Assembly (NCBI RefSeq): GCF_954871325.1
Contig: NC_088777.1
Coordinates: 24,653,366-24,717,365 of the forward strand
Reading direction: 5' to 3'
DNA: 64,000 nt
DNA from: Gordionus sp. m RMFG-2023
Lineage: Eukaryota; Nematomorpha; Gordioida; Chordodea; Parachordodidae
A model generated the notes under the pieces. The model was not told the origin of the DNA and ran no database searches. It worked only from the letters and a program-made list of their open reading frames with translations. The first letter of the stretch is position 1, and each line of letters starts with the position of its first letter. Below, piece after piece: positions 45,940-58,636 of the stretch. The position numbers were made by a program, and so were the translations under genes.

Positions 45940-47445
45940 ATTATGTTACTTTTTGTGTTTCCTATTTCTACACTTTAATAAATTCACTATATATATTCTC
46001 TCGTATGCATATTGTTCCTGTTTCAATCAATTTATAGAAAATTGGACTTAAGATTGCTATAATAAAATTTATATTACAAACCACTTTTATATTTATCCAC
46101 CCATCATTGATAGGTCAAATTTATATTTTTATCTTATTTTTCGGTTACGATATTTTTAATCCTTTCATATTCACTGTTTAACAAATTTTACTATGTAAAT
46201 ATCTTATGAGAATTTTAAATGCTGTTTTCTAAAGATTGGAATAATTTCTTTCAATACACGTTGCATTATGGAAAAACAATTTAACATAAAAAAGGTTATG
46301 CAAAATTATTAACATATTTTATACAATTATTTTTACAGAAATTTATATTATTTTAATAAAAATTAGAAGAGGAAGTTGGCCTTATCCTATAACTCCTTAA
46401 TCCCACTCCTTATCCTTATTTCAGTGATTATTAAAAATTTTAAATATATCAATCAATAAAAAAATTTCCTTCCAATGAACATTACTAGAGTTGAGCTATT
46501 ATTTATTATATTATCGAAAATGAATGCACATACAAAAACAAAAGTGAATTATGATATATGAACCAAAAGGAAAAAATATTTTCCCAAAATATGTTAAAAT
46601 CATAATTATTTTATCAAAAAACATAAAATAAAAATTGGGGAGACTATTCCGGGAAATTTAGAAGTTTCCATGGTAATTTTCTCTATTTTACATCCCTAAT
46701 TCTCTCTGTGAAATTTTACGTTAAAATTAATTTTTATGAAATCACAATTTATGACAATTTAATTTGTAAGGTAGTAAAATCAATGTACATCTTAGAGTAA
46801 ATGATAATTTAATCGAATTACTTTTGGATATAATATGTTTAGTTTTTTTTAAAAATTAATAATTTTCTTTGTAGAGGTTTATGACTTAAAAAGTGGTATA
46901 AAATTATCCAACAATTTTATTTAGTATCTATAAAATTATTAAATAAAAAAGATATAATTACTCTATTTTTATCTTCTTAAGTTCTTGTGTGTTAACTGTT
47001 AGATCCATCTTAGCTAAATATATATAATTTTATTAGAAAATAATCGTATAAACCTTTTTTATTAATATACATCAAATTGTTGGTATATGGTTCTTGATTG
47101 TTAAATTGTTCTTGCTGAATTTTATTCAATTTTTGGGAGAACTCTAATAATTTATATTTTTTAAAAATATATATGATAATTCAGTTAAATAATAAATCAG
47201 CTAAAATAGCCCTAAGGAAAATGACCAAGAACTTTGTTTGCCTTATACACATAAGACAAATTAATATTTATTCTACGTTTAACAAAATTAAAAAAGTATT
47301 TTTATATGTTATGAAACCTTGCCTAATTTTATATCACTTTGATAATTTCTTATTATAGATGCTAGTAACTAATAACAAATATATTTTATTTAACACATAT
47401 TATTTTAAGAACATAAAATACATTAAAATTTGATAATGTAAATTT
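45940..47445. other. AT-rich stretch, nothing supported
   Basis: No coding pattern, tandem repeat or element end longer than chance. Confidence 0.5.
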
Positions 47446-47454
47446 TCCAAATAA

Positions 47455-47700
47455 ATTTTAGACGGGTGCCAAAAAAGAGGGCTTTTAGTTAGGGGTAGAT
47501 TATTGGTTATTTGCGGAATGAGATTAATGCGGTTAAGAGAGAATCTTTAGCTAGATTGGCCTTACTTATAAGTCGCAAGAATAAGACAGAATGGAATCCA
47601 TCCAAGTTCCCATTTGTAACTTTATGGATGGAACTAAAAGAGTTGAATTTTTTCTGAGGATTTAGGTTGAGGTCGAGAGTTAGTATATTATACAGGACTA
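47455..47700 (+). other. coding-like relic, unidentified
   Basis: A less AT-rich patch whose plus strand reads RNEINAVKRESLARLALLIS, then RKNKTEWNPSKFPFVTLWME. It has the amino-acid texture of real protein but no motif I recognise, and is closed by stops at both ends. Confidence 0.3.
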
Positions 47701-48059
47701 TTACCTAATTCTTATACTAAGCTGCCTATTCGTGAAAACCTATGGGAAAAGCAACAATTTGTAATTATTATCATTATCAATTTTGATAGATGAAAATTCA
47801 TGATTTTATCCGAAAAAATAAAACATTTTCGTTTATAATTGTTAAGATGAAATTTTTTAAAATTTTGAACAAAGTTTATAAATAGGAGGCCATAAAATAT
47901 TTTAGGGTGGCCTGCCCTGAATAAAGTTTTAAAAATCATTTTTTGTGTGTTTATGTATGATTTTCTTTTTATTTTGTAAAATTAAATTTATGGATAGTTT
48001 AAACAATTTACTTTTGATACTTTAACAAATAATTTGGCTTACTATTTATGTAAACTCAT

Positions 48060-48260
48060 TTAAAGGACTATTCTATCCGGCTATTTAGCTTTGACTAAAC
48101 AGCCTAAAAAGTAAAAGAAATTATTTTTTAAAAAACAAAAAATAACAATGCCACTAAACACTTAAAACAAACTAAAATTGGGTGTCCTAGTTCAAAAGCT
48201 GTTTAGTATAGGCTAAACAGCTATAAGTATAAAAAAATAAGTCGAACCAGGACACAGCCT
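48060..48260. repeat. nested inverted repeats (possible MITE)
   Basis: Outer pair TGTCCTAGTTC (48,183) and GAACCAGGACA (48,243); inner pair AGCTGTTTAG and CTAAACAGCT. A second hairpin GGCTATTTAGC...ACTAAACAGCC lies at 48,079-48,104. No target duplication was found. Confidence 0.5.
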
Positions 48261-49555
48261 AAGATTTATAATTTAAAAAGGCACTACTTAATAAACATAA
48301 GCCATATTGCCTTATCATAATTTGCGATTCACCAAAATCATTCAAAAATTTCCAATCTAATTCCAAGATATAAATCCAATTCAAATGGAAAACGTTTCTA
48401 AAGGTAAATTTAAAATGTATACTATATAGAGATAAAGGAAATTATCTTATATAGAATTACTTATATTGAAATCAATTATGTGTCTGCTAGTGATGTTGAA
48501 GTTCCTTAAAAATCTAATCAGGGATGGACATAATTACATAAATAATGTTTTTAATTTCTAATTACAATCACTTACAAAATTTTGAAATAATTAGTATTGC
48601 AATCCTAAAATTTGCGGCGGGGGCACGCTACTCAAAAAAATAGGAGGCACACAAAAATGGACAAAAAATAGAGGTGAATATTTGTTTTTTTAAGAATTTT
48701 AGGCAAATTATTTTTGAAAATTTTTATTTATTTTATTAATAGTTTGTATTTCGAAGCATTCATATATTTTATATAAAATAGCTATAAATGATGATTTTTA
48801 GAATGCATTTCATAATTATATAAAAATATGGTGAAAATAAACAACTACTATATTAACCATAGCAAAATTTTTCAATATGCACGCTTCCTTAATTGATTAA
48901 TGTTTGCAGAACTGTGTCAGCTACATAAAAGGAGGCCCCGTTAACTTTTACCAATCAAATTGGAAATATATCTACCATAAGACTTGCAAACCAATACGTA
49001 TCTCATCTAGCAGGCAATACTAAATAGAATTGTGTTAATACAATTTAAAAAATATTTCAAATCACGAAGGCATTTATTACTTTCATTATTATCATCTATG
49101 CACTTTCTCATCATTGCGAAATCCACATCGAGCTTCAGATGGAAACAAATTCGTTTATTATGCTCTTCCATATAACAAATGAGATGAGATAGCTAAAACT
49201 TTATAATTTAATAATGTCTCTTAATTACTAAAATTATCAGAATAAGCAGCCATTAACCTATTTTTGCATATTGCATATTAAGGAGTAATTATTTTTGGTT
49301 GATACCAAAATATCTTTTGTTTCCTTTTAGCTTCTTGAGACATTTTCATGTGTTCTCCTTTAATCGCCTGGGATTTAGATAATTCCATTTCCACTTTTGT
49401 AATTTTACAGGAAAGCAATTTTAAAAATTTAATTTCTATTGATTTACTTACATATGATGGCTAACCTTATATTGGCTGTATAATTTATTTTATAAATATT
49501 TCAGGTTTTTGTGTAAATATTTTCCTAGAACATAGCGGATTAGAAGATCCAATAA
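48260..49555. other. AT-rich stretch with weak relics
   Basis: 48,890-49,200 has a minus-strand frame reading MEEHNKRICFHLKLDVDFAM and continuing about 50 residues. It is unidentified. A GGCGGGGGCACGC patch at 48,613 looks like a TE end. Nothing firmer. Confidence 0.3.
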
Positions 49556-49559
49556 GGTA

Positions 49560-49760
49560 TGAACTATCTCCTCTACATCTTTAGATCTCGTAATTGATTC
49601 TTCTAGCAGGATAGTATTTTTCGATCATAAATTGTAATAGTATGTATAATTTTTTCTAACATTTCCCGAACGATCAATTATTAACAAGGCGGAATATCTA
49701 GAATGCAAAATATGTCTCATATCTAAACCGTTGGGATCTTGTAAATCTATTAAAGATTCA
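49560..49760. repeat. repeat related to 28,990-29,140
   Basis: Shared order of words: AGATC and TCTACCAGGATAG-like, then ATTGATACAATTTT-like, TCAATTATTAACAA, GGAATATCTAGAA and ATATGTCTCATATCTAAACC. The two copies are diverged. They may derive from one coding element, but no family was recognised. Confidence 0.55.
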
Positions 49761-51185
49761 AAAACCACAAACAGGCTATGATTTTGCAAGATAATTTGCA
49801 ATTCTCACTAAATCTTGGTGTTTATCAATGAACCTAAGCGTAATTTTTTAATGCATGCTCTGGTTATAAAAATAATTTGTAATATTTTCATTTTCATAAA
49901 ACTACACGGCTAGTTAAAACAATATAATGATAGTTTCGTATTTCTATAGTATATTCTAATAAACCAAATGAAAATAGGGAAGATTTCGTTATTTAAAAAT
50001 ATTTACATTAATATATTACCATTTTGTTTATAAAAATATTTTAAAATGTTTATTTCATGATAAAAAGATATTAAAAATATGTTAAAATAGACAAATACTT
50101 CTTTTTCTTAGAACAATAAATTAAACAATAGATTCGATAGAAGAAAGATAAATTCTAAGACATATCCACAATATAATAGTCCCCCCCCCCCCAAGCAATT
50201 AATTTTAACATTTATTAAGCTATACTACTTTTATGATGACTTCTGATATTTGTAATTTCATAATTAAAAATTTTGTATATTAGTTTTGCCTCTAAACCAG
50301 TAATTACAAATTATCCAAATTTTTTAAAAATATTTAACATTGTAAAGAAAAAAGAATCAATATTAAACATTTCTTTAAATAAAAAAATGACACAAATTAT
50401 TAAGAAAAAATATTTAAATATATCTAAACACCCTGGTAATATAAAAAATATTCATTTATTTGCCATGATATGGTTTATCAAAATTAATGTTTTTTCTAAA
50501 GAAGATTAAAAAAAATTGTGATTTTCATTAAATTAAAATAAATCAAATTTCCAACATAATTTTTAAACAGGGCACTGTAAGACTTATTACGATATAAAGC
50601 TAAAATAATTTTGGCAGTCTTCTAAAAATTCTCAATTTACTTAAACTTTAAAAAAAATCAAAATAACGAACTCTTTAATTATATAAACATCTTATCAGAG
50701 TGGTTAAAAATACTTTATGGATCATGATATAGATACATCGTCTAAAATGTATCTGCTATATCACTACAATAACTACATACATATAAATTTTTGTACAAAT
50801 TTATCTAAGTAAAGATACAATTTTCTTCAGGATATATTTTTATTATAATTATGAGGCCTAATTTAGGATTCTATTGTTAAAATTCAAATTTTTAAGTGAG
50901 CTAAAAAAATATATTGAATTGATCATAAATACATATAATTAAATTATAAATAATAACTAATGCTAACTTATAATAATACTATTAGGATTTACTTTAATTT
51001 TAAATTATTATTTAACATATATTTATAAAGTAAATAATATTGTCCATATATTCACAAAAATTCATTATATATACTCTGTTTCAGAATGTTATACATATAT
51101 TTAATGTATCGTTAATATAATATTATTTTAATGTCCAACATAAAATAATTAATATCTCTAAGGCATTACTATTAAAATTTTTATT
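49760..51185. other. AT-rich stretch, C13 run
   Basis: A C13 run at 50,181 and short chance ORFs (for example 50,273-50,509). Nothing else. Confidence 0.5.
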
Positions 51186-51189
51186 TAGA

Positions 51190-52294
51190 ATATTGTTTAG
51201 GTTATCAGTTCATCCCTTTTTTACTTTACGTTACCCCTAAATATTTGGGTCTCCGTCCTTAAATTTGACTCCTTTATTTAATGGATGTCACCCTTCTTAA
51301 TTTTGTAGCCTTTCTCTCTCATCAACTTTGTGTTATCTATGAACACTTGAACCCCAAACTTCGTACGTCTTTGCCCATCGGCTTGTTCTTCTTTTGGTTG
51401 CTCAACGGTCTTCTCCTTTGCATTCTCTAGCCTGTTTTAGTTTGCGTTTTTGCTCTCGTTTGCCATTGTAATGTCCGCTATCCTTTTCAACTTAGTAGCT
51501 ATACGTTGATGGTCAAAAAAGAAGAGGTCTTATGATCTGGTACCAGAGACCTTCATAGGCCTTAATTTTTTGACCAAGCCCGGCCTAGGCCCGCAGTAAA
51601 AAAATTTTTTTAGGCCCAAGCTCGGTCCATATCTAATGTTAAAAAAATACCCAAGCCTAGCCCAAGTCCATGATAAGTTTCAAAATAATTTCTTAAACCC
51701 GGCCCAAGTCTATATCCAAAAATTATATTTCCTTTTATTTAATGAAAATTACCAATATTTAAATATATTTAGGCAATCATTTTGTTTACAATACTGAAAT
51801 TTGTTATTATTAGAAGAAAAAAAGGCATTATTTCTTTAAATTAGCAACTGTTTTAAATAATCTAAATTTAAATATTTTAGGCCCAAGCCCATTAAAAATT
51901 TTTTTTTTAATCCAGGCCCTCAGCCCGCTAGAAAATATAATATTAGATACTCAGCCCGGCCGGGTATGGGCCTGCGGGCCACTGACCGGCCCGGCCCACA
52001 AAGATCTCTGTCTACTTGTCATCGTGAGAATAGGCGGCTCCTTCCAAGTTTAGAACTGAGGTGGGTACTGTGGAGAGTTGTTTGATTTTGCCAGTGTGAT
52101 GCTTGATTTCTTCCTCTAAACTATTCAGTCTTTTATTCATGTGATCCAGGCTTTAGAAATTTTTCTATGGATTGTTTGAGATGGTAGGTCTTAGCTTCCG
52201 TAGCCTCAGTAGGCTGTTACCGTGTCACCACCTTTCCTATTTCTTCCACCACCCCAGCTAGCATTGTGAGGCTCCATTTTATCATACTTGCTGC
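51190..52294 (-). pseudogene. coding-like minus-strand region, unidentified, interrupted by TEs
   Basis: GC about 40%, well above the surroundings. The minus strand shows plausible protein segments: YDKMEPHNASWGGGRNRKGG (at 52.25 kb), MNKRLNSLEEEIKHHTGKIK, a coiled-coil-like stretch (52.14 kb), and GQRRTKFGVQVFIDNTKLMR (51.33 kb), with stops between some of them. The region continues at 58.64-58.9 kb, beyond two hAT insertions. It may be a dead host gene, a processed pseudogene or a LINE first ORF. I recognise no family. Confidence 0.35.
51544..52010. mobile_element. hAT-type MITE, 467 bp, CAGAGAYCTT ends
   Basis: Left end CAGAGACCTTCATAGGCC, right end (reverse complement) CAGAGATCTTTGTGGGCCGG. 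The interior has repeated AAGCCCGGCCTAGGCCC-type blocks near both ends and an AT-rich middle. The flanking octamers do not match well. It splits the coding-like region of the previous entry. Confidence 0.65.
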
Positions 52295-55018
52295 CAGTGC
52301 CCCTACACTTTTTGAGCGAATGAAGCAGAATACCCCCATGAAAAGTACCCCCTTGAAAAGTATCCCCCCCTTCGAAAAAATGATAATTATGACACCCATA
52401 AATTTCTTTTTATTGCATCAATTTTTAATATATAATATAAATAAAATGCAAAAAATATAACTTTATAAATATTATTTTTAAATTAATAATTTAGAAAAAT
52501 TAGGGGAAGAGAAAGCGAAAGAATTTATAATTTCATCAATATTTGATTGTTTAAATAAAAATTTTTCCATTGATAATATGGTTAAATTATTGAGAAAAGA
52601 ATCTTTCATAGTACTGCGCAGTCTTGTTTTAATTAATTTAATTTTACTCATAACTCTTTCGGCAGTACATGAGGCTGTGGGAATAGTTAATAAATATTTA
52701 TATAAAATTCTTAAATTAGGGAAAGCAGAAAAATTTAAAAGTAGACTATAAGGTAAAATAGATTAAGTTTTTCCAATCTGAATCGTAAGTCCCTGAATTA
52801 TCATCATCATCAGAAGAAGCTAAATAATATATTGGTAAAAATATTTTAATTAAATAAATTTACAATTCTCAGAATATGACAAATCTTTAGATTCTTGACC
52901 CTCTAGGTCATGAGTAATAATTACATTCCCCATTTTGGCCATCTTATAAATATTTCTAAATTTCAACATTTCTTCGAAAATTTGACTTGAATTTAAATTG
53001 TAAAATTCACAGATATCCTCGATATCTTCTTTAATAATTGATTTTTCTGCCATTCCCTTTGGCGTAAAAAATGATATTTGATGTAAAAATTTCATGGAAT
53101 CATCATTAAATCTTTCGTTAAACTGCATAATAATTAAATCGAGTGCAGCATAAAACACACCTATTTTAAAGCTAAAAAAAATTTCTATATTTAATGATGA
53201 AAGTATATATACCTCTCCTTTTTGGATTGTAATGTTTGAAGTCTAGAACTTTCAAAATCAAAATGTAGATTTCTCTCCTTCATAAAATCTTGCGCCATTG
53301 AAAAAACATCCAAAAATTCAGTGTTATTACCTATTAGATTAAAAAATAATTAAGACAATAATTTATTATACTTCTCAAATTAATCAAGCAATCTTTTGTC
53401 AATTGAATTTGATTTATTGCATACCCTAATTTTGTACAAGCCAAACTTGTTATCAACAATATTTTATCCAAAACACAAAGTGATAAAATAAAATCAAATT
53501 TTTCTATTCTAAAGACTATAGCACTAACCATAGTGGAAGTGGCAGGATCTTCAGAATCCTTTAAATTTGTTAAAGCTACCCTCAAGGCATCATAAAGTTG
53601 AAAAAAATTTACAATAGCTTTATATGACGATATCCAGCTTCTAAATAAAAAAAATTTAAATAAATAAGGAACTATTACTGAGTGGTATTCTTGACGCGTA
53701 GAAATCGTTGCGATTTTTTCAGATCATTACACTAAAATTTTTTGAGTACCTCATATCTTTTTACACCATTAAAATAGACATAAATCTCATCTAGTATTTC
53801 TAGAACATTTCGAAGTTCTTTAATTGATTGGCATAATTGAACAACGATTAAATTTAATCGATGACAATAACACCAAATAAAGGCTGCCTTTGGCGCCTCT
53901 GCTCTAATTAAGGCTTGCACACCATTGATTCTTCCACTCATGTTTGAGGCGCCATCATAACTTTGCCCAACTAGATATTCAAGGGGTAAATTCATCGAGC
54001 CAAGTTTGGATATTATATTATGCTTTATATCGAGACCTGTGGTATTTCCCGTACAATATATGTCAATCAGTCTTTCAACAGGCTTCGGCGTCTCACTATT
54101 TTCAACATATCTTACTATCAAAGCTATTGCTTCTGATTTCGAAACATCGTATGTGCCATCAACTATGATTGAAAAGCACCTGTTAAATGTAATCTCATTT
54201 TGAATTTTTTTTATAACCATATTTTTCATGGTTTCAATGAGAATTTTTATGTTATTTTATTATATGATAATAGGTTTGAATATAATTTCGTTTTTAATCC
54301 CTTATTTTTTTTTATCCTTATTTCTTTCTTCATTTTGATGTATATACATTTTTAGTATAGGTTCAGAATCTGCAATAAGCTTAATAAGGGCCATCATATT
54401 GCCTTCTTGTTGTCTGTTCCCCCAGAAGGCTTGGTTACGAGATATTAAATAATCTAAACAACTTATTATAATTCTTATAATAGAACGGTTATTATCTACA
54501 CATTCTTTCGGAGGTGTTATAAATTTTAATATCGAATTTTTATTATGAGAAAGCCTTCCATAATCGGCCATCATATGTGCCTGTGAAGATTCATGCAGAA
54601 TAATATAACGATTAATATTTTGCCATTTATCTAGACCTTCACATGTCCATTTTGAATTTGCGTGTGGACCACCAAATAATAGACATGTTAAGCAAAAAAC
54701 TTTATACATTTTAATACTATAAGTAATCCAATTTCTAGGAATTTTGCTATGTCAATATTGGTTAATATTTTTAGGCATATTTTAAAATTGGAAAAATAAT
54801 TTATGACAAGAAATTTCGGATAACAAATTTACTAAACATCGACCGAAATTTCCGTCAATATATTAAATTAAATATTAAGTGGGTAGGGGGGGGGGGGTCT
54901 TATTGTTACATTTATAAACCAGAAATCACATGATCATGATGGAAGTAAAAAAAAGTACCCCCACTCAAATTTACTGAAGCAGTTGCTTCGGACCCCCCCC
55001 CCGTTGTAGGGGCCCCTG
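52295..55018 (-). mobile_element. hAT element A, 2.7 kb, perfect 8-bp duplication
   Basis: Left end CAGTGCCCCTACACTTTTTG, right end (reverse complement) CAGGGGCCCCTACAACGG. CTTGCTGC flanks both sides (52,287-52,294 and 55,019-55,026). One transposase gene lies on the minus strand. Deletion or fragment copies of the same family lie at 19.9-20.65 and 22.19 kb, so the family has been active several times here. The next element begins only 15 bp to the right. Confidence 0.92.
52450..54709 (-). pseudogene. hAT transposase A (ZMYM1/DUF4371-type)
   Basis: Segments on the minus strand. 54,709-54,302: N-terminal zinc-binding and helical part (FCLTCLLFGGPHANSKWTCE, then HESSQAHM). 54,229-53,732: DUF4371/catalytic part with SIIVDGTYDVSKSEAIALIV (first Asp), GQSYDGASNMSGRINGVQAL and WCYCHRLNLIVVQLC. 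53,640-53,334 and 53,158-52,850: helical insertion. 52,700-52,450: hAT C-terminal dimerisation block around KTRLRSTMKDSFLNNLTILS. Splicing probably joins at least some segments: a GT...TTTTATTTAG intron of about 40-50 bp fits near 53,640-53,690. At least one frame change remains near 54.25 kb, so it is probably inactive, but it is the second best preserved hAT transposase here. Confidence 0.8.
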
Positions 55019-55240
55019 CTTGCTGCTCACTACCAGGGCCGTAGCCAGGAATTTTCACTTAGGGGGGCCAAGTGATTACTTGGGGGGGGGCACTATTTTT
55101 TTAAAATCAAACAAATAATTACGCATTCATAGAAATTTTTTCCTATTTTTATTAAAAATTTAATAACAAAATAATACTATAATATGAATATACAAAACAA
55201 AACAAAATAATACTATAATATGCATATACAAAACAAAATA

Positions 55241-57420
55241 TTAGTATAATAGAATACGGCGATTTTTATTTTTAAAATTTAATATAAATGAACTAAAAGA
55301 TAAATTCTGCGTTATTCTTTTTTCATACGCCATTAATACTAAATTTTGTTTACGTTTATCCTTCATAGACTCTCTACTGCTCGATAAAACTCTCTTTAAT
55401 GTAGAGAATGAGGCCTCACAAGAAGCCGTTGATATCCCAATGATTATCGCTGCTGAGTAGCATTTATATAATTCTTTAAATGCATGATTATATATTTTTT
55501 TTATACATAATATGTAAGATATTTTCAAAATTATGATTTTCTTTAGCTTCCGAAGCTCGCAATCCTTTTGCTATCTTCATTTCATGATGCAGTGTTTTCA
55601 TATTTAAGTTTAACAGGGATTTTAATGGGGCCGTTTTATCTGATAAAAAATAATCAGGGTCAAGGGGGGGGGGCAATGTATTAAAAGATGAAATAAGATT
55701 AAAATCATCTTCTGTAAATCGGTCTAAAAAACGATCCACAAAGTTATCTATAATTTCATAATATATCCTTTTTAAAGAAGTCCAATTGGAGTCTTTTTCA
55801 CAATCGAATTCTAGTTTGCTATCAACTAAAAAATCTTGGAAATTTTTAGGCGTTTTACGTACCCGTGATGATTTTTGGGGAGTAAGATTAAATTATGATA
55901 AAAGTTTTTCAGCCTTAATCATAATCAAAGCAAAAGAATTATCACTTCTTTTATTTTTTAATATATTGATAGTAGAATCAATATAATTTTTAGCATCCAT
56001 TAGATTAGTACCTACTGATTGTTGATACTTATTTAGTGGATCTATTGTAATTAATATCATAAATTATGATGGCTAATATAATGTAATTTATATTAATACA
56101 TTGAGATAAAAGACCAAAGGTTTCGACTGAATCATGAATTGAAACCTCTGAATTAAGAGTTCTATTAGAAAAGTAAAATAATACTTTACCAATAGCCTCA
56201 AAATTCTCATAAATAATGCGAGATGTTTCCAAATGACCAGTCCACCTCTGGTCTAAAAGTCTCTTAAGGGTGTGGCCTGTATATTTGCAGGATACGTTAA
56301 AACGCCTGAAAAAATTATACAATGCATTTGATAAATTAAAAAAATTAGAAATAATAACAATATTATTATACCAATTTTGAACCACAAGATGCAACTTGTG
56401 GTTGTAACAATGTATAAAAGGAACATTTTTATTAATTTTTTTTTGAAGAAGTGTTTGCACTCCTCCATTTCGGCCAGACATAACGTTTGCACCATCATAT
56501 GCCTGGCTTATTATATTAGGTGAATTAATATTTAGATCATTAAGTTGCTTTAAAATGCAATCTGTAATGCTTTCAGCAGAAAGACACTCTAAATTAATGA
56601 TTCCTATTAAATTTTCTTGGATTTCTCCAGAAAAAATATAGCGAATTATTATGCTCAGGTTTTCACAACCTGAAGCTTCTTTTGTCTCATCAGCCAGACA
56701 AAAAAAAGGCATCTCGCTTTTATTATATTTGTCTGAAATATGTTCAAGCACCATATCTGCCATAATGGATATTACTTCGTTTTAAATCTGTGGTGATGTA
56801 TACTGGGCATTTTGGGGTATAAATTTCATAATTTTATTTAATTCAGGGTCTTTTTGGATGGTGTAGGAAAACATTGCTATTAATAGCCCAGAAGAATAAA
56901 TTATGTTTTCATCTTTTGCAGCATCCGTAATATTTGTTGAACCAGTCCCATGGAAAGGTAGCTCTTGTATGCTAAGAAATAGCATCAAATCAAATATTGA
57001 TTTAATATAATATTGATTACGATTAATTTGATCACCTCCCAACATTTTAGTTATTTCTGTACCTTTGTTTATATTTTGATTTTTATCATGCCATATTGTA
57101 ATTGAATTTAAATGAGCTTTTGAGCTCTCGTGTTTTAGCAGTCCCTTCTTGGCAGCTAACGCATTTTTCAAATTTCTGAATCCCGTTTATCCAAATTCAT
57201 CACTTGGATTACACAAGTATTTCCTACATGGAAAACAAAAGGCAGCGTCAGCTTCTACACTATACTCCAACCAGTCTCGGCCTTTATACCATGATTTTTG
57301 AAATGATCTTTGCCTTCCATGGATATCTTTTTTCGCGTAATTGTTTAATTTGATTTGGTTTATTTTGGCCAAGGTCACCTGGGATTTGAATTGAACCATT
57401 AGAGGACTTTTTTGACAATA
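55241..57420 (-). pseudogene. hAT transposase B main coding region (TTF zinc finger, DUF4371, dimerisation domain)
   Basis: Minus strand, in order. From about 57,399: TTF-type finger with DWLEYSVEADAAFCFPCRKY. 57,171-56,782: KGLLKHESSKAHLNS, then FHGTGSTNITDA. 56,763-56,029: RNase H-like core with FFCLADETKEASGCENLSII (first Asp), SQAYDGANVMSGRNGGVQTL, PFIHCYNHKLHLVVQ and LLDQRWTGHLETSR. 55,990-55,488: helical linker. 55,528-55,241: dimerisation block GISTASCEASFSTLKRVLSS. Only in-frame TAA codons break it at about 57,188 and 56,782; frame changes lie near 56,040 and 55,510, plus a TAA near 55,895. Few breaks, so it died recently. The family cuts and pastes its own element as a dimer. Confidence 0.85.
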
Positions 57421-57710
57421 AAAATATTATAATTAATTAATTGTAATGAGGGAAAGGGTCATAAATAATAATGGTCATCAGGATGGGCGAAGGAAAGGCA
57501 TGCTGAAAATGAACAAACACAAAATTTATCTTGTATTTAAGATACAAGTATTTGCTATACTGTAGTGCCCAACCCTGATGAAGATTATCAGTAAAGTTGA
57601 TCAGTAAAATTATAGATATTCAGTATTCAAAACTAGAAAAAGGTCATAAACATTATATCTTTAAAGATTAACAAAAAAATATAATATTTTTATATTTATA
57701 AATTAATTAC

Positions 57711-58256
57711 TAGTTGCCTCTTGACAATGAGAGACTGAGCTGCTAGATGAAGATGATTGAGTCTCTTCTTCGTCTTTATTTGTTTTAAAATCAAAATGTA
57801 ATAATGAAACACCATAATCTCCTACTCCTATTGATATTGTCAAAAATATATAAATGAAAAATTTGGGTTAAATTTTAAACTATTTACCATCTTCCTCCTC
57901 CTGAGTGTAGTGAGGATCATTTTCTAGATTATTAGCTTCATTCATATCTTGAAATATGAGTGAATATATTTATATTAATAATTAAAATTATTATACAAAA
58001 ATGATAATATTAATAATAAATGTCTATCTCTTATCTTATAAAAAATAAATATATGTGAAATAATAATATATAGGTTAGGTATTATATCAATATCATACAA
58101 GTCATGAAATAATAATATAAATTTATACTAACTATGAGAAGAATCAGTTTCTGAAATTTCTGATGTAGTATTACTAGTAGTTTGTAGAGGTGATGTTGCT
58201 TGACATTTGTATAACTTTAACTTAAAATAAGAGTTAATAACTGATTGCTTCTTCAT
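57711..58256 (-). pseudogene. upstream exons of hAT transposase B
   Basis: Three small exons can be inferred on the minus strand: 58,256-58,133 (starts MKKQSVINSYFKLKLYKCQA), 57,947-57,888 (MNEANNLENDPHYTQEEEDG) and 57,827-57,711 (VGDYGVSLLHFDFKTNKDEE and a Ser-rich tail). Each join keeps one open frame and uses GT-AG borders; the second intron would be 60 bp. A polar, acidic/Ser-rich N-terminal arm before the TTF finger is normal for ZMYM1/52-kDa-repressor-like hAT proteins. How the third exon joins the finger exon was not resolved. Confidence 0.5.
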
Positions 58257-58636
58257 AATTTTAAAATAAACGCTGTAAAATAAAATAACTGGTTATATAT
58301 TATAATATAAATGTGATACCTATAGAGAATGTTATACACAACATAAAAAAATGAAAAAAAAATGAATGAATGATAATTTAATATTGGGTAAAAATAATAA
58401 TAAAAATAAAACAGGATAGAAAAAAATTTAAAAATTAGACATGTTTGTAGAATAAATATTCAAAATTTATTTTAAAAATATAAAAATAATCAATTCTAAA
58501 AAAAAATTTCAAATTTGAAGGGGGGGGGGGCAGAAATATTTTTGGGGGCCACTTTTGGGGGCCAAAGATTTTTTCTGGGGGCCAAGTTTGGGGGTCAAAA
58601 ATTTTTCTGTGGGGGGCGGGCCTGGCTACGGCCCTG

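Larger units (their letters stand above)
55034..58636 (-). mobile_element. hAT element B, 3.6 kb, perfect 8-bp duplication
   Basis: Left end CAGGGCCGTAGCCAGGAATT, right end (reverse complement) CAGGGCCGTAGCCAGGCCCG, with G runs just inside both. CTCACTAC flanks both sides (55,026-55,033 and 58,637-58,644). A multi-exon transposase gene lies on the minus strand. Its left duplication touches the right duplication of element A (they share base 55,026), so the two inserted within a few bases of each other. Confidence 0.93.
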
